Position numbers and translations under genes: made by a program
Notes under the pieces: model-generated
Told to the model about the DNA's origin: nothing
What the model saw: only the letters and a program-made list of their open reading frames with translations
Databases searched by the model: none
Source: Comamonadaceae bacterium OS-4
GTDB lineage: Bacteria; Pseudomonadota; Gammaproteobacteria; Burkholderiales; Burkholderiaceae_C
Assembly: GCA_027924025.1 (NCBI GenBank)
Contig: AP026970.1
Span: 3,246,501 to 3,310,500, forward strand
Reading direction: 5' to 3'
DNA length: 64,000 bases
Part shown: one piece after another, positions 1 through 8,148 of the stretch
Layout of the letters: every line of letters starts with the position of its first letter
How positions within the stretch are numbered: position 1 is the first letter of the stretch

Positions 1-327
1 GACCAGGCCGCCCAGCAACTCGGGCTGCGGGTCAAAGAAAGCGGCGGGCTATTCATTCAGCAGGTGCTGCGGGGCGGAGCCGCAGAAAAAGCGGGCTTTG
101 CGGCGGGCGACGAGTGGTTGGCCGTGCAGACCGAGGGCATGCCATGGCGCATGCAGGCCTTGGATGACCTGATGCTCTATGCCGGCAAGGCCAAGAAAGT
201 TACCGCATTGGTTTCGCGCGACAAGCGCCTGATGCAGCTGACACTCACACTGCCGGCCCCCACCCAGGCGGTGCGCCTCTCGGTGCGCGATGCGGCAGCC
301 GCCAACCGCTGGCTGGACGGCGCGTAA
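1..327 (+). CDS. C-terminal part of a PDZ-domain protein, probably an M61-family aminopeptidase (partial)
   Basis: The reading frame is open from base 1, so the start lies outside the window. About 108 residues are visible. They contain a PDZ-like core: a hydrophobic FIQQVLRGG strand, then AAEKAGFAAGDEWLAV, the usual 'ligand groove followed by GDE' signature. The protein ends with a short amphipathic stretch, NRWLDGA. Glycyl-aminopeptidase-like M61 proteins of Burkholderiales end in such a PDZ domain with a similar tail, so that is the likeliest family. The catalytic HExxH part is not in the window, so a DegP-like or other PDZ protein cannot be excluded. Confidence 0.6.
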   Translation, partial: DQAAQQLGLRVKESGGLFIQQVLRGGAAEKAGFAAGDEWLAVQTEGMPWRMQALDDLMLYAGKAKKVTALVSRDKRLMQLTLTLPAPTQAVRLSVRDAAAANRWLDGA

Positions 328-414
328 ACAGCAGCTCGCGTCAGCGCGGTGCAAATTCGCTTGGCTATAGTGCGCCCAGCCCCCTGATTTCGACACATAA
401 AAGGAGACCACTGA

Positions 415-1194
415 ATGAGCTACGAATGCATCACCACCCGCGTGGAAGGCGACAAGGTTGCCATCATCACCCTGAACCGCCCCAAGCAGCTCAACGCCCT
501 CAACGACCAGCTGATGGACGAGCTGGGAGCCGCCCTCAAGGGTTTTGACGCTGACCCCGCCATCGGCTGCATGGTAATCACCGGCAGCGAAAAAGCGTTT
601 GCGGCAGGCGCCGACATCACCGCCATGGCCAAATTCAGCTTTGCCGATGCCTACAAAGGCGACTTCATTACCCGCAACTGGGAGACCATCCGCACGATCC
701 GCAAACCGGTCATTGCCGCTGTGAGCGGCTTTGCGCTGGGTGGCGGTTGCGAGCTGGCCATGATGTGCGACTTCATCATCGCCGCCGACAACGCCAAATT
801 CGGCCAGCCGGAAATCAAGCTGGGCATCATCCCCGGCGCCGGTGGCACCCAGCGTCTGCCCCGTGCGGTGGGCAAATCCAAGGCCATGGACCTGGCCCTG
901 ACCGGCCGCATGATGGACGCCACCGAGGCCGAACGCGCCGGCCTGGTGAGCCGCGTGGTAGCGCTGGACAAGCTGCAAGAAGAAGCCCTGGGCGCCGCTT
1001 TGCAAATCTGCGCCTTTTCACAAGTGGCGACCATGGCAGCCAAAGAATCGGTCAACCGCGCCTTTGAAGGCACCTTGGCAGATGGCATTGCCTTCGAGCG
1101 CCGCATGTTCCACGCCTTGTTTGCGACCGCCGATCAAAAGGAAGGCATGGACGCTTTTGTGAACAAACGCGCTGCAAACTTTACGCATCAATAA
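415..1194 (+). CDS. Enoyl-CoA hydratase
   Basis: This is a 259-residue crotonase-fold enzyme, the normal length for the family. It hydrates trans-2-enoyl-CoA to 3-hydroxyacyl-CoA in fatty-acid or amino-acid degradation in the cytoplasm. The oxyanion-hole motifs AFAAGADI (about residues 61-68) and [13 protein letters not shown] (about 107-119) are present. The two catalytic glutamates are E113 and E133 (in [12 protein letters not shown]), spaced 20 residues apart as in mitochondrial crotonase. AAGGAG at 401-406 lies 8 bases before the ATG and supports this start. The gene stands alone; a tRNA promoter overlaps its 3' end. The exact acyl substrate cannot be read from the sequence. Confidence 0.93.
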   Translation: MSYECITTRVEGDKVAIITLNRPKQLNALNDQLMDELGAALKGFDADPAIGCMVITGSEKAFAAGADITAMAKFSFADAYKGDFITRNWETIRTIRKPVIAAVSGFALGGGCELAMMCDFIIAADNAKFGQPEIKLGIIPGAGGTQRLPRAVGKSKAMDLALTGRMMDATEAERAGLVSRVVALDKLQEEALGAALQICAFSQVATMAAKESVNRAFEGTLADGIAFERRMFHALFATADQKEGMDAFVNKRAANFTHQ

Positions 1195-1208
1195 ATCTGG
1201 TCTATAAT
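1180..1208 (+). promoter_or_regulatory. Sigma-70 promoter of the tRNA-Met gene
   Basis: TTTACG at 1180-1185 and a perfect TATAAT at 1203-1208 are separated by 17 bases. The predicted start point is a few bases before the tRNA 5' end at 1218. The -35 element lies inside the last codons of the enoyl-CoA hydratase gene, so the tRNA is probably transcribed independently of it. Confidence 0.6.
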
Positions 1209-1217
1209 GCCGGTCTC

Positions 1218-1294
1218 GGTCGTATAGCTCAGTTGGTTAGAGCGCAGCATTCATAATGCTGATGTCGGTGGTTCAAGTCCACCTACGACCACCA
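1218..1294 (+). tRNA. tRNA-Met (anticodon CAT)
   Basis: A complete cloverleaf can be folded. The acceptor stem is GGTCGTA/TACGACC with discriminator A and an encoded CCA at 1292-1294. The D-arm has AGCTCAGTTGGTTAGAGC. The anticodon stem CAGCA/TGCTG holds loop TTCATAA with CAT at 1252-1254, and the T-arm has GGTTCAAGTCC. The acceptor stem does not have the initiator mismatch at position 1:72, so it is not initiator tRNA. Elongator Met is most likely. A tRNA-Ile2 with lysidine-modified CAT is the alternative, but the A/T-containing acceptor stem argues for Met. Confidence 0.93.
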
Positions 1295-1300
1295 AATTAA

Positions 1301-1333
1301 AAACCCGCAGTGCGCAAGCGCTGCGGGTTTTTT
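1301..1333 (+). terminator. Rho-independent terminator after tRNA-Met
   Basis: A 10-bp stem, CCCGCAGTGC paired with GCGCTGCGGG (one G-T wobble), has a short loop and is followed by six T residues. It lies a few bases downstream of the tRNA 3' end and would terminate the tRNA transcript. Confidence 0.88.
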
Positions 1334-1395
1334 CTTGGTATCGACGCCCGGCCCGTAAAATCTGGCGATTCATTCACAGCCTCTGGATACACACC

Positions 1396-1809
1396 ATGAA
1401 CCGCTGCCTTCGCCCTCTGGGCGCATTTTTCTTCGCGGCCAGTTTGGGCGCACTCGTGCTGATCGGATCTGCCGGACCGGTTCACGCCCAAAACGGCGTT
1501 ACTACCCGCCAGGCGACCGACAGCAATGGCAACACCGTGACGGTGCGGACGTTTCCAGCCACCGCGGTACGCGGGACCCTGCAGGTGGTGCAACCTCCCG
1601 AAGTCTTGTTTAACAACGCAGTGGCCCGCCTCTCCCCCGGCGCCCGGATCCGCGGAGCCAACGGCATGCTGCTCATGTCCGCCAGCGCCGTCGGGCAGAC
1701 CCTGCAGGTGATGACCGTCCTGGACAGCCAATCCATGCTGCACGACGTGTGGGTATTGAACGAGACAGAACTCGCGCTTTACCCCGGCAAGCCGTCGTAC
1801 TCCCGATAA
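1396..1809 (+). CDS. Small exported protein of unknown function
   Basis: The 137-residue product begins with a clear Sec signal peptide: Arg residues near the N-terminus, a hydrophobic core over about residues 9-27, and a probable cleavage site after VHA at about residue 31. The mature part is about 105 residues long and beta-rich, with repeated T/V stretches and a motif LSPGARIRG; it has no cysteines. I do not recognise the family. It sits alone between the tRNA terminator and miaB and has no visible partner. A periplasmic location is inferred from the signal peptide only. Confidence 0.75.
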   Translation: MNRCLRPLGAFFFAASLGALVLIGSAGPVHAQNGVTTRQATDSNGNTVTVRTFPATAVRGTLQVVQPPEVLFNNAVARLSPGARIRGANGMLLMSASAVGQTLQVMTVLDSQSMLHDVWVLNETELALYPGKPSYSR

Positions 1810-1850
1810 GCCGCCCAAGGGCTTATTCGCCTTTTCGGCCGGTAGCGCAC

Positions 1851-1890
1851 TATCTGCTTGCGCCAGCCGCTCCTTTATTCATAGCATTTT
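1851..1890 (-). repeat. Dispersed short repeat (AGGAGCTGCTCGCGCA family), copy upstream of miaB
   Basis: On the minus strand this reads TGCTATGAAT, AAAGGAGCGGCTGGCGCAAG and CAGATAGTGCGC. That matches the TGCTAT, AGGAGC and GCGCA landmarks of a family found at several other places in this window (for example 7426, 8051, 25841, 27430, 38203). It is intergenic, ending 13 bases before the miaB start. Confidence 0.55.
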
Positions 1891-1903
1891 CACGGGATAC
1901 GTC

Positions 1904-3244
1904 ATGTCCAAAAAAGTCTTTATCAAAACCTTCGGCTGCCAAATGAACGAGTACGACTCGGACAAGATGGCCGACGTACTCGGCGCCGCACAGGGCTATG
2001 AGCCCACCGATGATGTGGAGCAGGCTGACCTGATCTTGTTCAACACCTGCTCGGTGCGCGAGAAGGCGCAAGAAAAAGTGTTCAGCGACCTCGGCCGTAT
2101 CAAGCACCTCAAGGCCAAGGGCGTGCAGATTGGTGTGGGCGGTTGCGTGGCCAGCCAGGAAGGTGCCGAAATCATCAAGCGGGCACCTTATGTGGACGTG
2201 GTGTTCGGCCCGCAAACCCTGCACCGCTTGCCGGAGCTGCTCAATGCCCGCAAGGCGCTGGACAAGCCGCAAGTCGACATCAGCTTCCCTGAGATTGAGA
2301 AGTTCGACCACCTGCCCCCCGCGAAGGTGGATGGAGCCAGCGCCTTTGTGAGCATCATGGAAGGCTGCAACAAATACTGCAGCTACTGCGTGGTGCCCTA
2401 CACCCGTGGCACTGAAATTAATCGCCCATTTGAGGACGTGCTGGTGGAGATTGCCGGCCTGGCCGACCAGGGCGTGAAAGAAGTCAACCTGCTGGGCCAG
2501 AACGTGAATGCCTGGCGCAACGCCATGGGCGACTCGGGCGAGATGGCCGACTTTGCAACCCTGCTGGAATACGTGAGCGACATCCCCGGAATTGAGCGCA
2601 TCCGCTACACCACCAGCCACCCCAACGAGTTCACACCCAGCCTGATTGCGGCGTACGAAAAGCTGCCCAAACTGGTGAGCCACTTGCACCTGCCGGTGCA
2701 GCACGGCAGCGACAAGATTTTGATGGCCATGAAGCGCGGCTACACCGCCATGGAGTACAAAAGCACCATCCGCAAGCTGCGCGCCATCCGCCCGGACATG
2801 AGCATCAGCTCCGACTTTATTGTCGGCTTCCCCGGCGAGACGGATGATGATCACGCCAAGATGATGAAGTTGATCCACGACATCGGTTTTGACAACTCTT
2901 TTAGCTTCATCTTCAGCCCCCGCCCCGGCACGCCGGCGGCTAACCTGCACGACGACACCCCGCACGAAGTGAAGCTGGCCCGCTTGCAAGAACTGCAAGC
3001 CGCCATCAACGCCAACATTGCCACCATCAGCAATCAGCGCCTGGGCACGGTGCAGCGCATTTTGGTGGAAGGCGGTAGCAAGCGCGACAACGGTGAGCTC
3101 ATGGGCCGCACCGAGTGCAACCGCGTGGTGAACTTTGCCGGACACCCGCGTCTCGTGGGGCAGCTGGTAGATGTGACGATCACCGAGACGCGCAGCTACA
3201 CCTTGCGGGGTGAGGTGCTGACGGCGGAAACGCTCGCCAGCTAG
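1904..3244 (+). CDS. miaB: tRNA-2-methylthio-N6-dimethylallyladenosine synthase MiaB
   Basis: MiaB is a radical-SAM methylthiotransferase that adds the 2-methylthio group to i6A37 of tRNAs reading UNN codons. At 446 residues it has the family length. The N-terminal domain starts [15 protein letters not shown], and its three cluster-binding cysteines are C12, C49 and C81. The radical-SAM motif GCNKYCSYC gives C155, C159 and C162. A C-terminal TRAM domain (about residues 378-440) includes [13 protein letters not shown]. The start is the first ATG after the upstream repeat. It is followed closely by a PEP-CTERM gene in the same frame, separated by stop codons. Confidence 0.97.
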   Translation: MSKKVFIKTFGCQMNEYDSDKMADVLGAAQGYEPTDDVEQADLILFNTCSVREKAQEKVFSDLGRIKHLKAKGVQIGVGGCVASQEGAEIIKRAPYVDVVFGPQTLHRLPELLNARKALDKPQVDISFPEIEKFDHLPPAKVDGASAFVSIMEGCNKYCSYCVVPYTRGTEINRPFEDVLVEIAGLADQGVKEVNLLGQNVNAWRNAMGDSGEMADFATLLEYVSDIPGIERIRYTTSHPNEFTPSLIAAYEKLPKLVSHLHLPVQHGSDKILMAMKRGYTAMEYKSTIRKLRAIRPDMSISSDFIVGFPGETDDDHAKMMKLIHDIGFDNSFSFIFSPRPGTPAANLHDDTPHEVKLARLQELQAAINANIATISNQRLGTVQRILVEGGSKRDNGELMGRTECNRVVNFAGHPRLVGQLVDVTITETRSYTLRGEVLTAETLAS

Positions 3245-3328
3245 CAAGCTGCGGGTACCAACAGTGCTCTGGCTGCTGCCAGTAGCAAGTTCTTACAAAA
3301 CTGACGGCTCGCGTAGTCCATCGGCAGC

Positions 3329-4087
3329 ATGGCGGCGGCCGTGCACGACGCCAACCTTTTCACCAGCAACACGCTGGCCGCGAATGACGATGGCTACACC
3401 GGCTTGGTCGACATCGGCTTTAACATCAATTTCTACGGCCAAAGCTTCAACAAGCTGTATGTGAACAACAACGGCAACGTCTCGTTCAATACCCAGCTGC
3501 CAACCTACACACCGTTCAGCCTGTTGAGCACCAGCAATGCGATGCTGGCGCCATTCTTTGCCGATGTAGATACCCGCAATATCGCCAGCGGACTCACCCA
3601 ATACGGCCAAGCCACCATCAATGGACGCCAGACCTTTGGCGTGAATTGGATCAACGTGGGCTACTACAACTCCAAGGCTGACAAGACAAACTCCTTTCAA
3701 CTCATCGTGACCGATCGCTCAGACACGGGCTCTGGTAACTTTGACTTTCAATTCAACTACGACAACATCAGCTGGGAGACCGGCAGCGCCAGCGGCGGTA
3801 CCAACGGATTTGGCGGCGCATCTGCACGCGCAGGCTGGTCCAATGGCACCACCAAGTCTTTTGAACTTGCCGGCTCGGCCGCCAACGGCGCGCTGCTGAA
3901 CTCCGGCAGCAACGCATTGACGCATCACCAACTCGACTCCGGTGTTGAAGGGCAATACAACTTCAGCGTGCGCAATGGCGCGGTGATTCCGGCTGTGCCT
4001 GAACCCGAAACCTATGCCATGTTGCTCGCAGGCTTGGGCTTGTTGGGCGCTGTGGCACGCCGCCGCAAACACAGCGCAACACGCTAA
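3329..4087 (+). CDS. PEP-CTERM protein with nidogen-like domain, apparently lacking its signal peptide
   Basis: The 252 residues resemble the mature part of a NIDO-type surface protein. Key segments are LAANDDGYTGLVDIGF, LYVNNNGNVSFN, LAPFFADVDTR and FGVNWINVGYY. It ends with the PEP-CTERM tag: VPEPETYAMLLAG, a short hydrophobic helix and ARRRK. Such tags are recognised by an exosortase (EpsH family). The sequence begins MAAAVHDANLF, where a mature N-terminus would be expected. In-frame stops at 3314-3316 and further upstream, with no alternative start codon and no good ribosome-binding site, leave no room for a Sec signal. Either the 5' end is degenerate, or a frameshift or sequencing error separates the signal peptide. 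Confidence 0.75.
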   Translation: MAAAVHDANLFTSNTLAANDDGYTGLVDIGFNINFYGQSFNKLYVNNNGNVSFNTQLPTYTPFSLLSTSNAMLAPFFADVDTRNIASGLTQYGQATINGRQTFGVNWINVGYYNSKADKTNSFQLIVTDRSDTGSGNFDFQFNYDNISWETGSASGGTNGFGGASARAGWSNGTTKSFELAGSAANGALLNSGSNALTHHQLDSGVEGQYNFSVRNGAVIPAVPEPETYAMLLAGLGLLGAVARRRKHSATR

Positions 4088-4098
4088 GCGCACCGTCT

Positions 4099-4128
4099 TT
4101 CGGCCCGTCCCTCTTGCGATGGGCCGAA
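4099..4128 (+). other. Inverted repeat between two PEP-CTERM genes
   Basis: TTCGGCCC and GGGCCGAA form an 8-bp perfect stem with a 14-base loop, 12 bases after the preceding stop codon. No T-run follows, so it is at best a weak or Rho-assisted end signal or an mRNA-stabilising hairpin. Confidence 0.45.
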
Positions 4129-4161
4129 CGGCCTATGTCCAGCCCCGCACATTGTGGGGAT

Positions 4162-4192
4162 ACTCCCTGTAACAAAAATTTACACAGGGAGT
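4162..4192 (+). promoter_or_regulatory. Hairpin that sequesters the ribosome-binding site of the next PEP-CTERM gene
   Basis: ACTCCCTGT (4162-4170) pairs perfectly with ACAGGGAGT (4184-4192) around an A/T-rich 13-base loop. The 3' arm contains the Shine-Dalgarno sequence AGGGAG of the gene starting at 4196. Folding would hide the ribosome-binding site, so translation may be controlled by structure, for example by temperature or a binding factor. There is no T-run, so it is not a terminator. Confidence 0.5.
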
Positions 4193-4195
4193 GTT

Positions 4196-4921
4196 ATGCA
4201 AGTTTTGCGTTCCGGTTTGTTCGCGGTAGTCGCTACGTTGGCATCCGTAGCTGCCACCCCCGCCTTGGCGACGTCCGAGTCATTTGCATCGATATCGAAC
4301 TTTACGGTGCACACCGCAGGCCTGAGCGTCGACCCACCCATTTTGTATTTGCGGGCAACTGTCAAAGACAACTTCGGAACAACGCTCCAAGAACAGATCC
4401 GTGTCACCTCCAGCAACGACCCGGTCACGGCCGACATGGCGGATACCAATGCCACGACCGCCATCACGGGCAATGACTTCAGCACCGCCACATTTACGGC
4501 CAAAGGGCACAGCAGCAGTGACAAGCGCTACGACGCAATCAGCTATGCCAGCCTGACGTTCACCGTGGCAGCACGGACCCTCGTTTCGTTTAGTGCGCGG
4601 TCCACATTGAGCGCCAGTTTTGACCAAGCCCTTGGTGAAAGTGCGTATGCCGGCACCTACTTTGCCATTCGCGATGAGCTGCCCACCACCTCCGTGCAGA
4701 GCGACAGCATGTCGGTTGCAGGTGCACTGCGCGCCACCAAGCTCAGCACTTTTTACGAAAACAACACAGACTCTGCCGTCACCAAAATGCTGGTTATAGG
4801 CGCGTTTGTGCAAGGCGAGAGCTTTCCCGTGACACCGGTTCCAGAGCCCGAAACCTATGCCATGTTACTGGCAGGTTTGGGCTTGATGGGTGCCGTGGCA
4901 CGCCGCCGCAAGTCCATTTAA
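4196..4921 (+). CDS. PEP-CTERM surface protein of unknown function
   Basis: The product has 241 residues. The ATG at 4196 is preferred to one at 4154 because AGGGAG precedes it and because MQVLRSGLFAVVATLA then begins a proper Sec signal peptide with cleavage after PALA. The central part is Ser/Thr/Ala-rich and low in cysteine, typical of extracellular matrix proteins. The C-terminus carries the PEP-CTERM module: VPEPETYAMLLAG, a hydrophobic helix and ARRRKSI. Proteins of this class are exported and processed by exosortase, often in exopolysaccharide-producing bacteria. It is the second of three tandem PEP-CTERM genes. Its specific role is unknown. Confidence 0.85.
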   Translation: MQVLRSGLFAVVATLASVAATPALATSESFASISNFTVHTAGLSVDPPILYLRATVKDNFGTTLQEQIRVTSSNDPVTADMADTNATTAITGNDFSTATFTAKGHSSSDKRYDAISYASLTFTVAARTLVSFSARSTLSASFDQALGESAYAGTYFAIRDELPTTSVQSDSMSVAGALRATKLSTFYENNTDSAVTKMLVIGAFVQGESFPVTPVPEPETYAMLLAGLGLMGAVARRRKSI

Positions 4922-4939
4922 ACCAGCGAGAAAAACATC

Positions 4940-5743
4940 TTGAACGCATTGAAAAATATTGTTTTGGTGGTCGCCGCAGTCAGCGCGGTACCGGCTATGG
5001 CAGGGTCTATCAACGTCTCCACCTCCGCCAATTTGGTCGGACAGTTCACCTTGATTGACAGCGGCGAGCAGGTTTACAACTACACCAACACCTTCAACGA
5101 CCGAAACTACCAGACGCTCACGACCGCAAGCGTTTTGAGTACTTTTCAAGACATGGCAACGGCCCAGTGGTACCAGACTACTCAGTACACAGCGACTACT
5201 AGCTACGAATTCTCTGCCCAAGACTACTCACAGTACTACCAATACGGATATGCCTCTATCAGCCCTGTCGCCGGGGAACAATGGATTGAGCTGTCACTGA
5301 CGAACACCACAGGTCGCACACTCAAGTATTCAGCCACCATGAATGCGACCCTTGGAAGCAAGACATCCCCACGGGGGAATGTGCAATTCATCTCTCCTGC
5401 ATTTGAAGTCACCTCAGACACGGTGCCAGCCACCCCCTCGTTCTACCTGAACAGCCCCATGGCAATCAGCTACTACACCGGTGGTGCCACCGACACAGAA
5501 GTGCGTGTGGTTGGAGAGGCGACAGACGGAGGGACCCTGTCTTTCATGCAAATTTATATGTATGGAGACACCGCAGTCGGATCGATGCGGACCGAGTACA
5601 GAAGCTACGTTTCCAATCAATGGACCCAAGACGTTGCCATCTCTGCGCCCGTACCAGAGCCAGAAACCTACGCCATGTTGCTGGCTGGTTTGGGCTTGAT
5701 GGGTGCAGTGGCCCGTCGTCGTAAAGCGAAAGCCAACGCTTAA
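4940..5743 (+). CDS. PEP-CTERM surface protein rich in Tyr, Thr and Ser
   Basis: The 267-residue product probably starts at a TTG codon, since this puts the signal peptide NALKNIVLVVAAVSAVPAMA directly at the N-terminus; no in-frame ATG lies ahead of it. The mature part is rich in Tyr, Thr, Ser and Gln (for example SAQDYSQYYQYGYAS) and poor in charged residues, as expected for a secreted beta-structured protein. It ends with VPEPETYAMLLAG, a hydrophobic helix and ARRRKAKANA. The tag is nearly identical to that of the two upstream genes, suggesting tandem duplication or conversion of the tag. A strong terminator follows, so the three genes may share one transcript. Function unknown. Confidence 0.85.
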   Translation: MNALKNIVLVVAAVSAVPAMAGSINVSTSANLVGQFTLIDSGEQVYNYTNTFNDRNYQTLTTASVLSTFQDMATAQWYQTTQYTATTSYEFSAQDYSQYYQYGYASISPVAGEQWIELSLTNTTGRTLKYSATMNATLGSKTSPRGNVQFISPAFEVTSDTVPATPSFYLNSPMAISYYTGGATDTEVRVVGEATDGGTLSFMQIYMYGDTAVGSMRTEYRSYVSNQWTQDVAISAPVPEPETYAMLLAGLGLMGAVARRRKAKANA

Positions 5744-5761
5744 GTAGATTCGGCGTCAGCC

Positions 5762-5786
5762 AAGGGCTCCTTCGGGAGCCCTTTTT
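5762..5786 (+). terminator. Rho-independent terminator after the PEP-CTERM cluster
   Basis: AAGGGCTCC and GGGAGCCCTT form a 9-bp stem around TTC and are followed by a T-run. It lies about 20 bases after the last PEP-CTERM stop codon and marks the end of that transcription unit. Confidence 0.9.
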
Positions 5787-5910
5787 GCTTTTGGCTTGCC
5801 CCACATCAAGAAACTCACAAGGGAAAACCCGAAGCCGCAACGTAAGATGACCCGCGCCGCAAGCCAATTGCACCGCCCCACTTCACACCACTGACCCGGA
5901 GCTCTTTGAC

Positions 5911-7425
5911 ATGCCCTCGGACAACCGCATTCAACACCCCGCCTGCCAGGCCAAGATCATGTCCGCCGAAGCTGCGGCTGCGCTGATACCGGCCGGGGCC
6001 AATGTGGGCATGAGCGGTTTCACGGGCTCGGGTCACCCCAAGGCGGTACCACAGGCCTTGGCGCGGCGCATAGACCAACTGCACGCAGCGGGCGAAGCGT
6101 TTCAGATTGGCCTGTGGACCGGTGCATCGACCGCGCCAGAGCTGGACGGTGCGCTGGCCCAAGCCCACGGCGTCTCCATGCGCCTGCCCTACCAGTCCGA
6201 CCCCACGGTGCGCAAGCAGATCAACGCGGGGCAAATGCAGTACACCGACATCCACCTCTCGCACGTGGCGCAGCTGGCATGGTTCGGGTTTCTGGGGCCG
6301 CTCAAGGTGGCGGTGGTGGAAGTGGCAGGCATCATGCCAGACGGGCGCCTGATTCCTTCGTCTTCGGTGGGTAACAACAAAACCTGGCTGGACCTGGCCG
6401 ACCACATCATTCTGGAAGTCAACAGCCAGCAGCACCCCAGGCTGGAGGGCATGCATGACATTTACTACGGCACCCGCATTCCGCCGCACCGCCAGCCGAT
6501 CCCGCTGGTGGCGCCCGGGGACCGCATTGGCGACTGCTACCTGCACTGCGACCCGGCCAAGGTGATTGCCGTGGTGGAAACCAGCGAGCACGACCGCAAC
6601 TCGCCCTTTTCTCCACCGGATGAAACATCTGAACGCATTGCCGGGCACATCATCCAGTTCCTGCAACAAGAGGTCCAGGCCGGGCGCCTGCCCGCAGACT
6701 TGCTGCCCCTGCAAAGCGGCGTTGGCAATATTGCCAACGCGGTACTCATCGGCTTAAACAAGGGCCCGTTCAACAACCTGAGCGCCTATACCGAGGTGCT
6801 GCAAGACGGCATGCTGGAGATGATCAAGTCCGGCAAGCTGACCATGGCCTCGGCCACGGCGCTGTCCTTCAGCCCGGCGGCGCTGGACGAGTTCAACGCC
6901 AACATCGACTTTTACCGAGAGCGCATCGTGCTGCGCCCGCAGGAAATGAGCAACCACCCCGAGGTGATCCGCCGCCTAGGGCTGATTGCCATGAACGCAA
7001 TGATCGAGGCAGACATTTACGGCAACGTAAACTCCACCCACATCATGGGCAGCAGCATCATGAACGGCATTGGCGGCTCGGGCGACTTTGCGCGCAACGC
7101 CTATTTGTCATTCTTCATGACGCCCTCGACCGCCAAGGATGGCGCCATCTCCTGCATCGTGCCCATGGTTTCGCACACCGACCACACCGAGCACGATGTG
7201 GAGATCATCGTCACCGAGCAAGGCCTAGCCGACCTGCGCGGCAAGTCGCCCACCCAGCGGGCCCAACTCGTCATCGAGCACTGCGCCCACCCGGACTTCC
7301 GACCTGCCCTGCGCGACTACTTTGAGCGCGCCCTTCAGACAGCCCCTGGCCGCCACACCCCGCACATCCTGAGCGAAGCGCTGTCGTGGCACGACCGGTT
7401 TGTGAAGACGGGGCGCATGCTTTAA
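5911..7425 (+). CDS. Succinyl-CoA:acetate CoA-transferase / acetyl-CoA hydrolase family
   Basis: The 504-residue protein matches the length of the AarC/Cat1/ScpC family, which moves CoA between acyl-CoAs and carboxylates such as succinate and acetate. The N-terminal domain contains GMSGFTGSGHPKAVPQAL. The expected catalytic glutamate is E295 in YTEVLQDGML, equivalent in position to E294 of Acetobacter AarC. Further family motifs are GVGNIANAVLIGL and IIVTEQGLADLRGKSP. The ATG follows GGAGCTC weakly. The gene is monocistronic, with a repeat directly behind it. The true acyl donor and acceptor cannot be read from the sequence; acetate/succinate is the best guess. Confidence 0.88.
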   Translation: MPSDNRIQHPACQAKIMSAEAAAALIPAGANVGMSGFTGSGHPKAVPQALARRIDQLHAAGEAFQIGLWTGASTAPELDGALAQAHGVSMRLPYQSDPTVRKQINAGQMQYTDIHLSHVAQLAWFGFLGPLKVAVVEVAGIMPDGRLIPSSSVGNNKTWLDLADHIILEVNSQQHPRLEGMHDIYYGTRIPPHRQPIPLVAPGDRIGDCYLHCDPAKVIAVVETSEHDRNSPFSPPDETSERIAGHIIQFLQQEVQAGRLPADLLPLQSGVGNIANAVLIGLNKGPFNNLSAYTEVLQDGMLEMIKSGKLTMASATALSFSPAALDEFNANIDFYRERIVLRPQEMSNHPEVIRRLGLIAMNAMIEADIYGNVNSTHIMGSSIMNGIGGSGDFARNAYLSFFMTPSTAKDGAISCIVPMVSHTDHTEHDVEIIVTEQGLADLRGKSPTQRAQLVIEHCAHPDFRPALRDYFERALQTAPGRHTPHILSEALSWHDRFVKTGRML

Positions 7426-7495
7426 ATTGCTATTGATTTAGGAGCTGCTCGCACATACCTCATAGGGGCCAGTGGCTCTTTTTGCTTAAAAAAGC
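7426..7495 (+). repeat. Dispersed short repeat, copy after the CoA-transferase
   Basis: The sequence reads TTGCTATTGATTTAGGAGCT, GCTCGCACATAC, GGGGCCAGTGGC and TTTTTGCTTAAAA. A second copy at 8051 shares the same order of landmarks (GCTAT, AGGAGC, GGCCAG, TTAGCTTAAAA). Shorter relatives lie at 1851, 25841, 27430 and 38203. The element begins immediately after the stop codon and lies between convergent genes. Confidence 0.7.
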
Positions 7496-7515
7496 ACTCT
7501 GACACTGCGGGTGGG

Positions 7516-7794
7516 CTAGCGCAAAACGAATGGCACAAAGAGCCACGCCATCAAGCCCAACCACCATGCTGCAACACCGTAGCCGACCCAAGGTTTAGGC
7601 AGCCAGACGATGAGGGGCAGCACCGCCAATAGCAGGCAGGTTTTGCCAAACCATATGGCGTCGTCGCCCACCATCGTCCAGATGCCGGTGTATTTCGACG
7701 ATCCGGTGTGGGTTTTTGTGACGATGGCGAGTAGCCCAACAAACACCAGCACAAGGGAGATGGCCGTGAACAGCCATTTGTGTTTGTTTGTCAT
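7516..7794 (-). CDS. Small integral membrane protein, unknown function
   Basis: The 92-residue protein has three predicted membrane segments (about residues 8-24, 50-64 and 70-90), with short loops containing KTHTGSSKYTG and WLPKPWVGYG. It has no cysteines or recognisable catalytic residues. A second small membrane protein is encoded 36 bases upstream on the same strand, so the two may form one transcript. I do not recognise the family. Confidence 0.6.
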   Translation of the reverse strand: MTNKHKWLFTAISLVLVFVGLLAIVTKTHTGSSKYTGIWTMVGDDAIWFGKTCLLLAVLPLIVWLPKPWVGYGVAAWWLGLMAWLFVPFVLR

Positions 7795-7830
7795 GGTGGG
7801 TAAGAGAAAAGTTGGAGCTGCTGCATGTTA

Positions 7831-8049
7831 TTACGCGTAAGCGATGGTCAACACCACAAACACGCACATCAACAATACGATGCCCATGAAGCGTGCAGAC
7901 TCAACCCAGCCCCTGCGCTCCACCGACGTCGCAGCCCATTTGCGGAACCAATGCTGTCCCGGCAGATACCGTTGGGCGACAAACCACAGCACAAAGAACG
8001 CCAAGCCTCCAGCGAGCAAGAGTAAAAGGTTCAATAGAACTGCGTGCAT
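7831..8049 (-). CDS. Small membrane protein, unknown function
   Basis: The 72-residue product has two membrane segments: a Leu-rich N-terminal helix (about residues 4-24) and a C-terminal helix (about 52-70). They flank a basic loop with RYLPGQHWFRKW and SVERRGW. The topology suggests a hairpin in the inner membrane. It lies upstream of another small membrane protein and just downstream of a dispersed repeat. No family is recognised. Confidence 0.55.
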   Translation of the reverse strand: MHAVLLNLLLLLAGGLAFFVLWFVAQRYLPGQHWFRKWAATSVERRGWVESARFMGIVLLMCVFVVLTIAYA

Positions 8050-8050
8050 T

Positions 8051-8118
8051 TAGCTATCAAATGAGGAGCGGTCTACGCAATATCAGCGAGGGCCAGAGGC
8101 CTATTTAGCTTAAAAAGC
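8051..8118 (+). repeat. Dispersed short repeat, second copy near the small membrane proteins
   Basis: The sequence reads TAGCTATCAAATGAGGAGCG, TCTACGCAATATC, GGGCCAGAGGCC and TTTAGCTTAAAAAGC. It shares landmarks and order with the copy at 7426. The two copies, in the same orientation, bracket the pair of small membrane-protein genes. Confidence 0.65.
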
Positions 8119-8148
8119 TTCATCATGAGGTAGCCCTCAAGAGGCGCG

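Noticed and set aside
1850..3247. Long minus-strand open frame opposite miaB
   Set aside because: High-GC shadow frame: His/Val/Ala-rich with no motifs, while the plus strand encodes a clear MiaB. The same applies to long antisense frames opposite nrdA, accC, murC, tldD and mraY.
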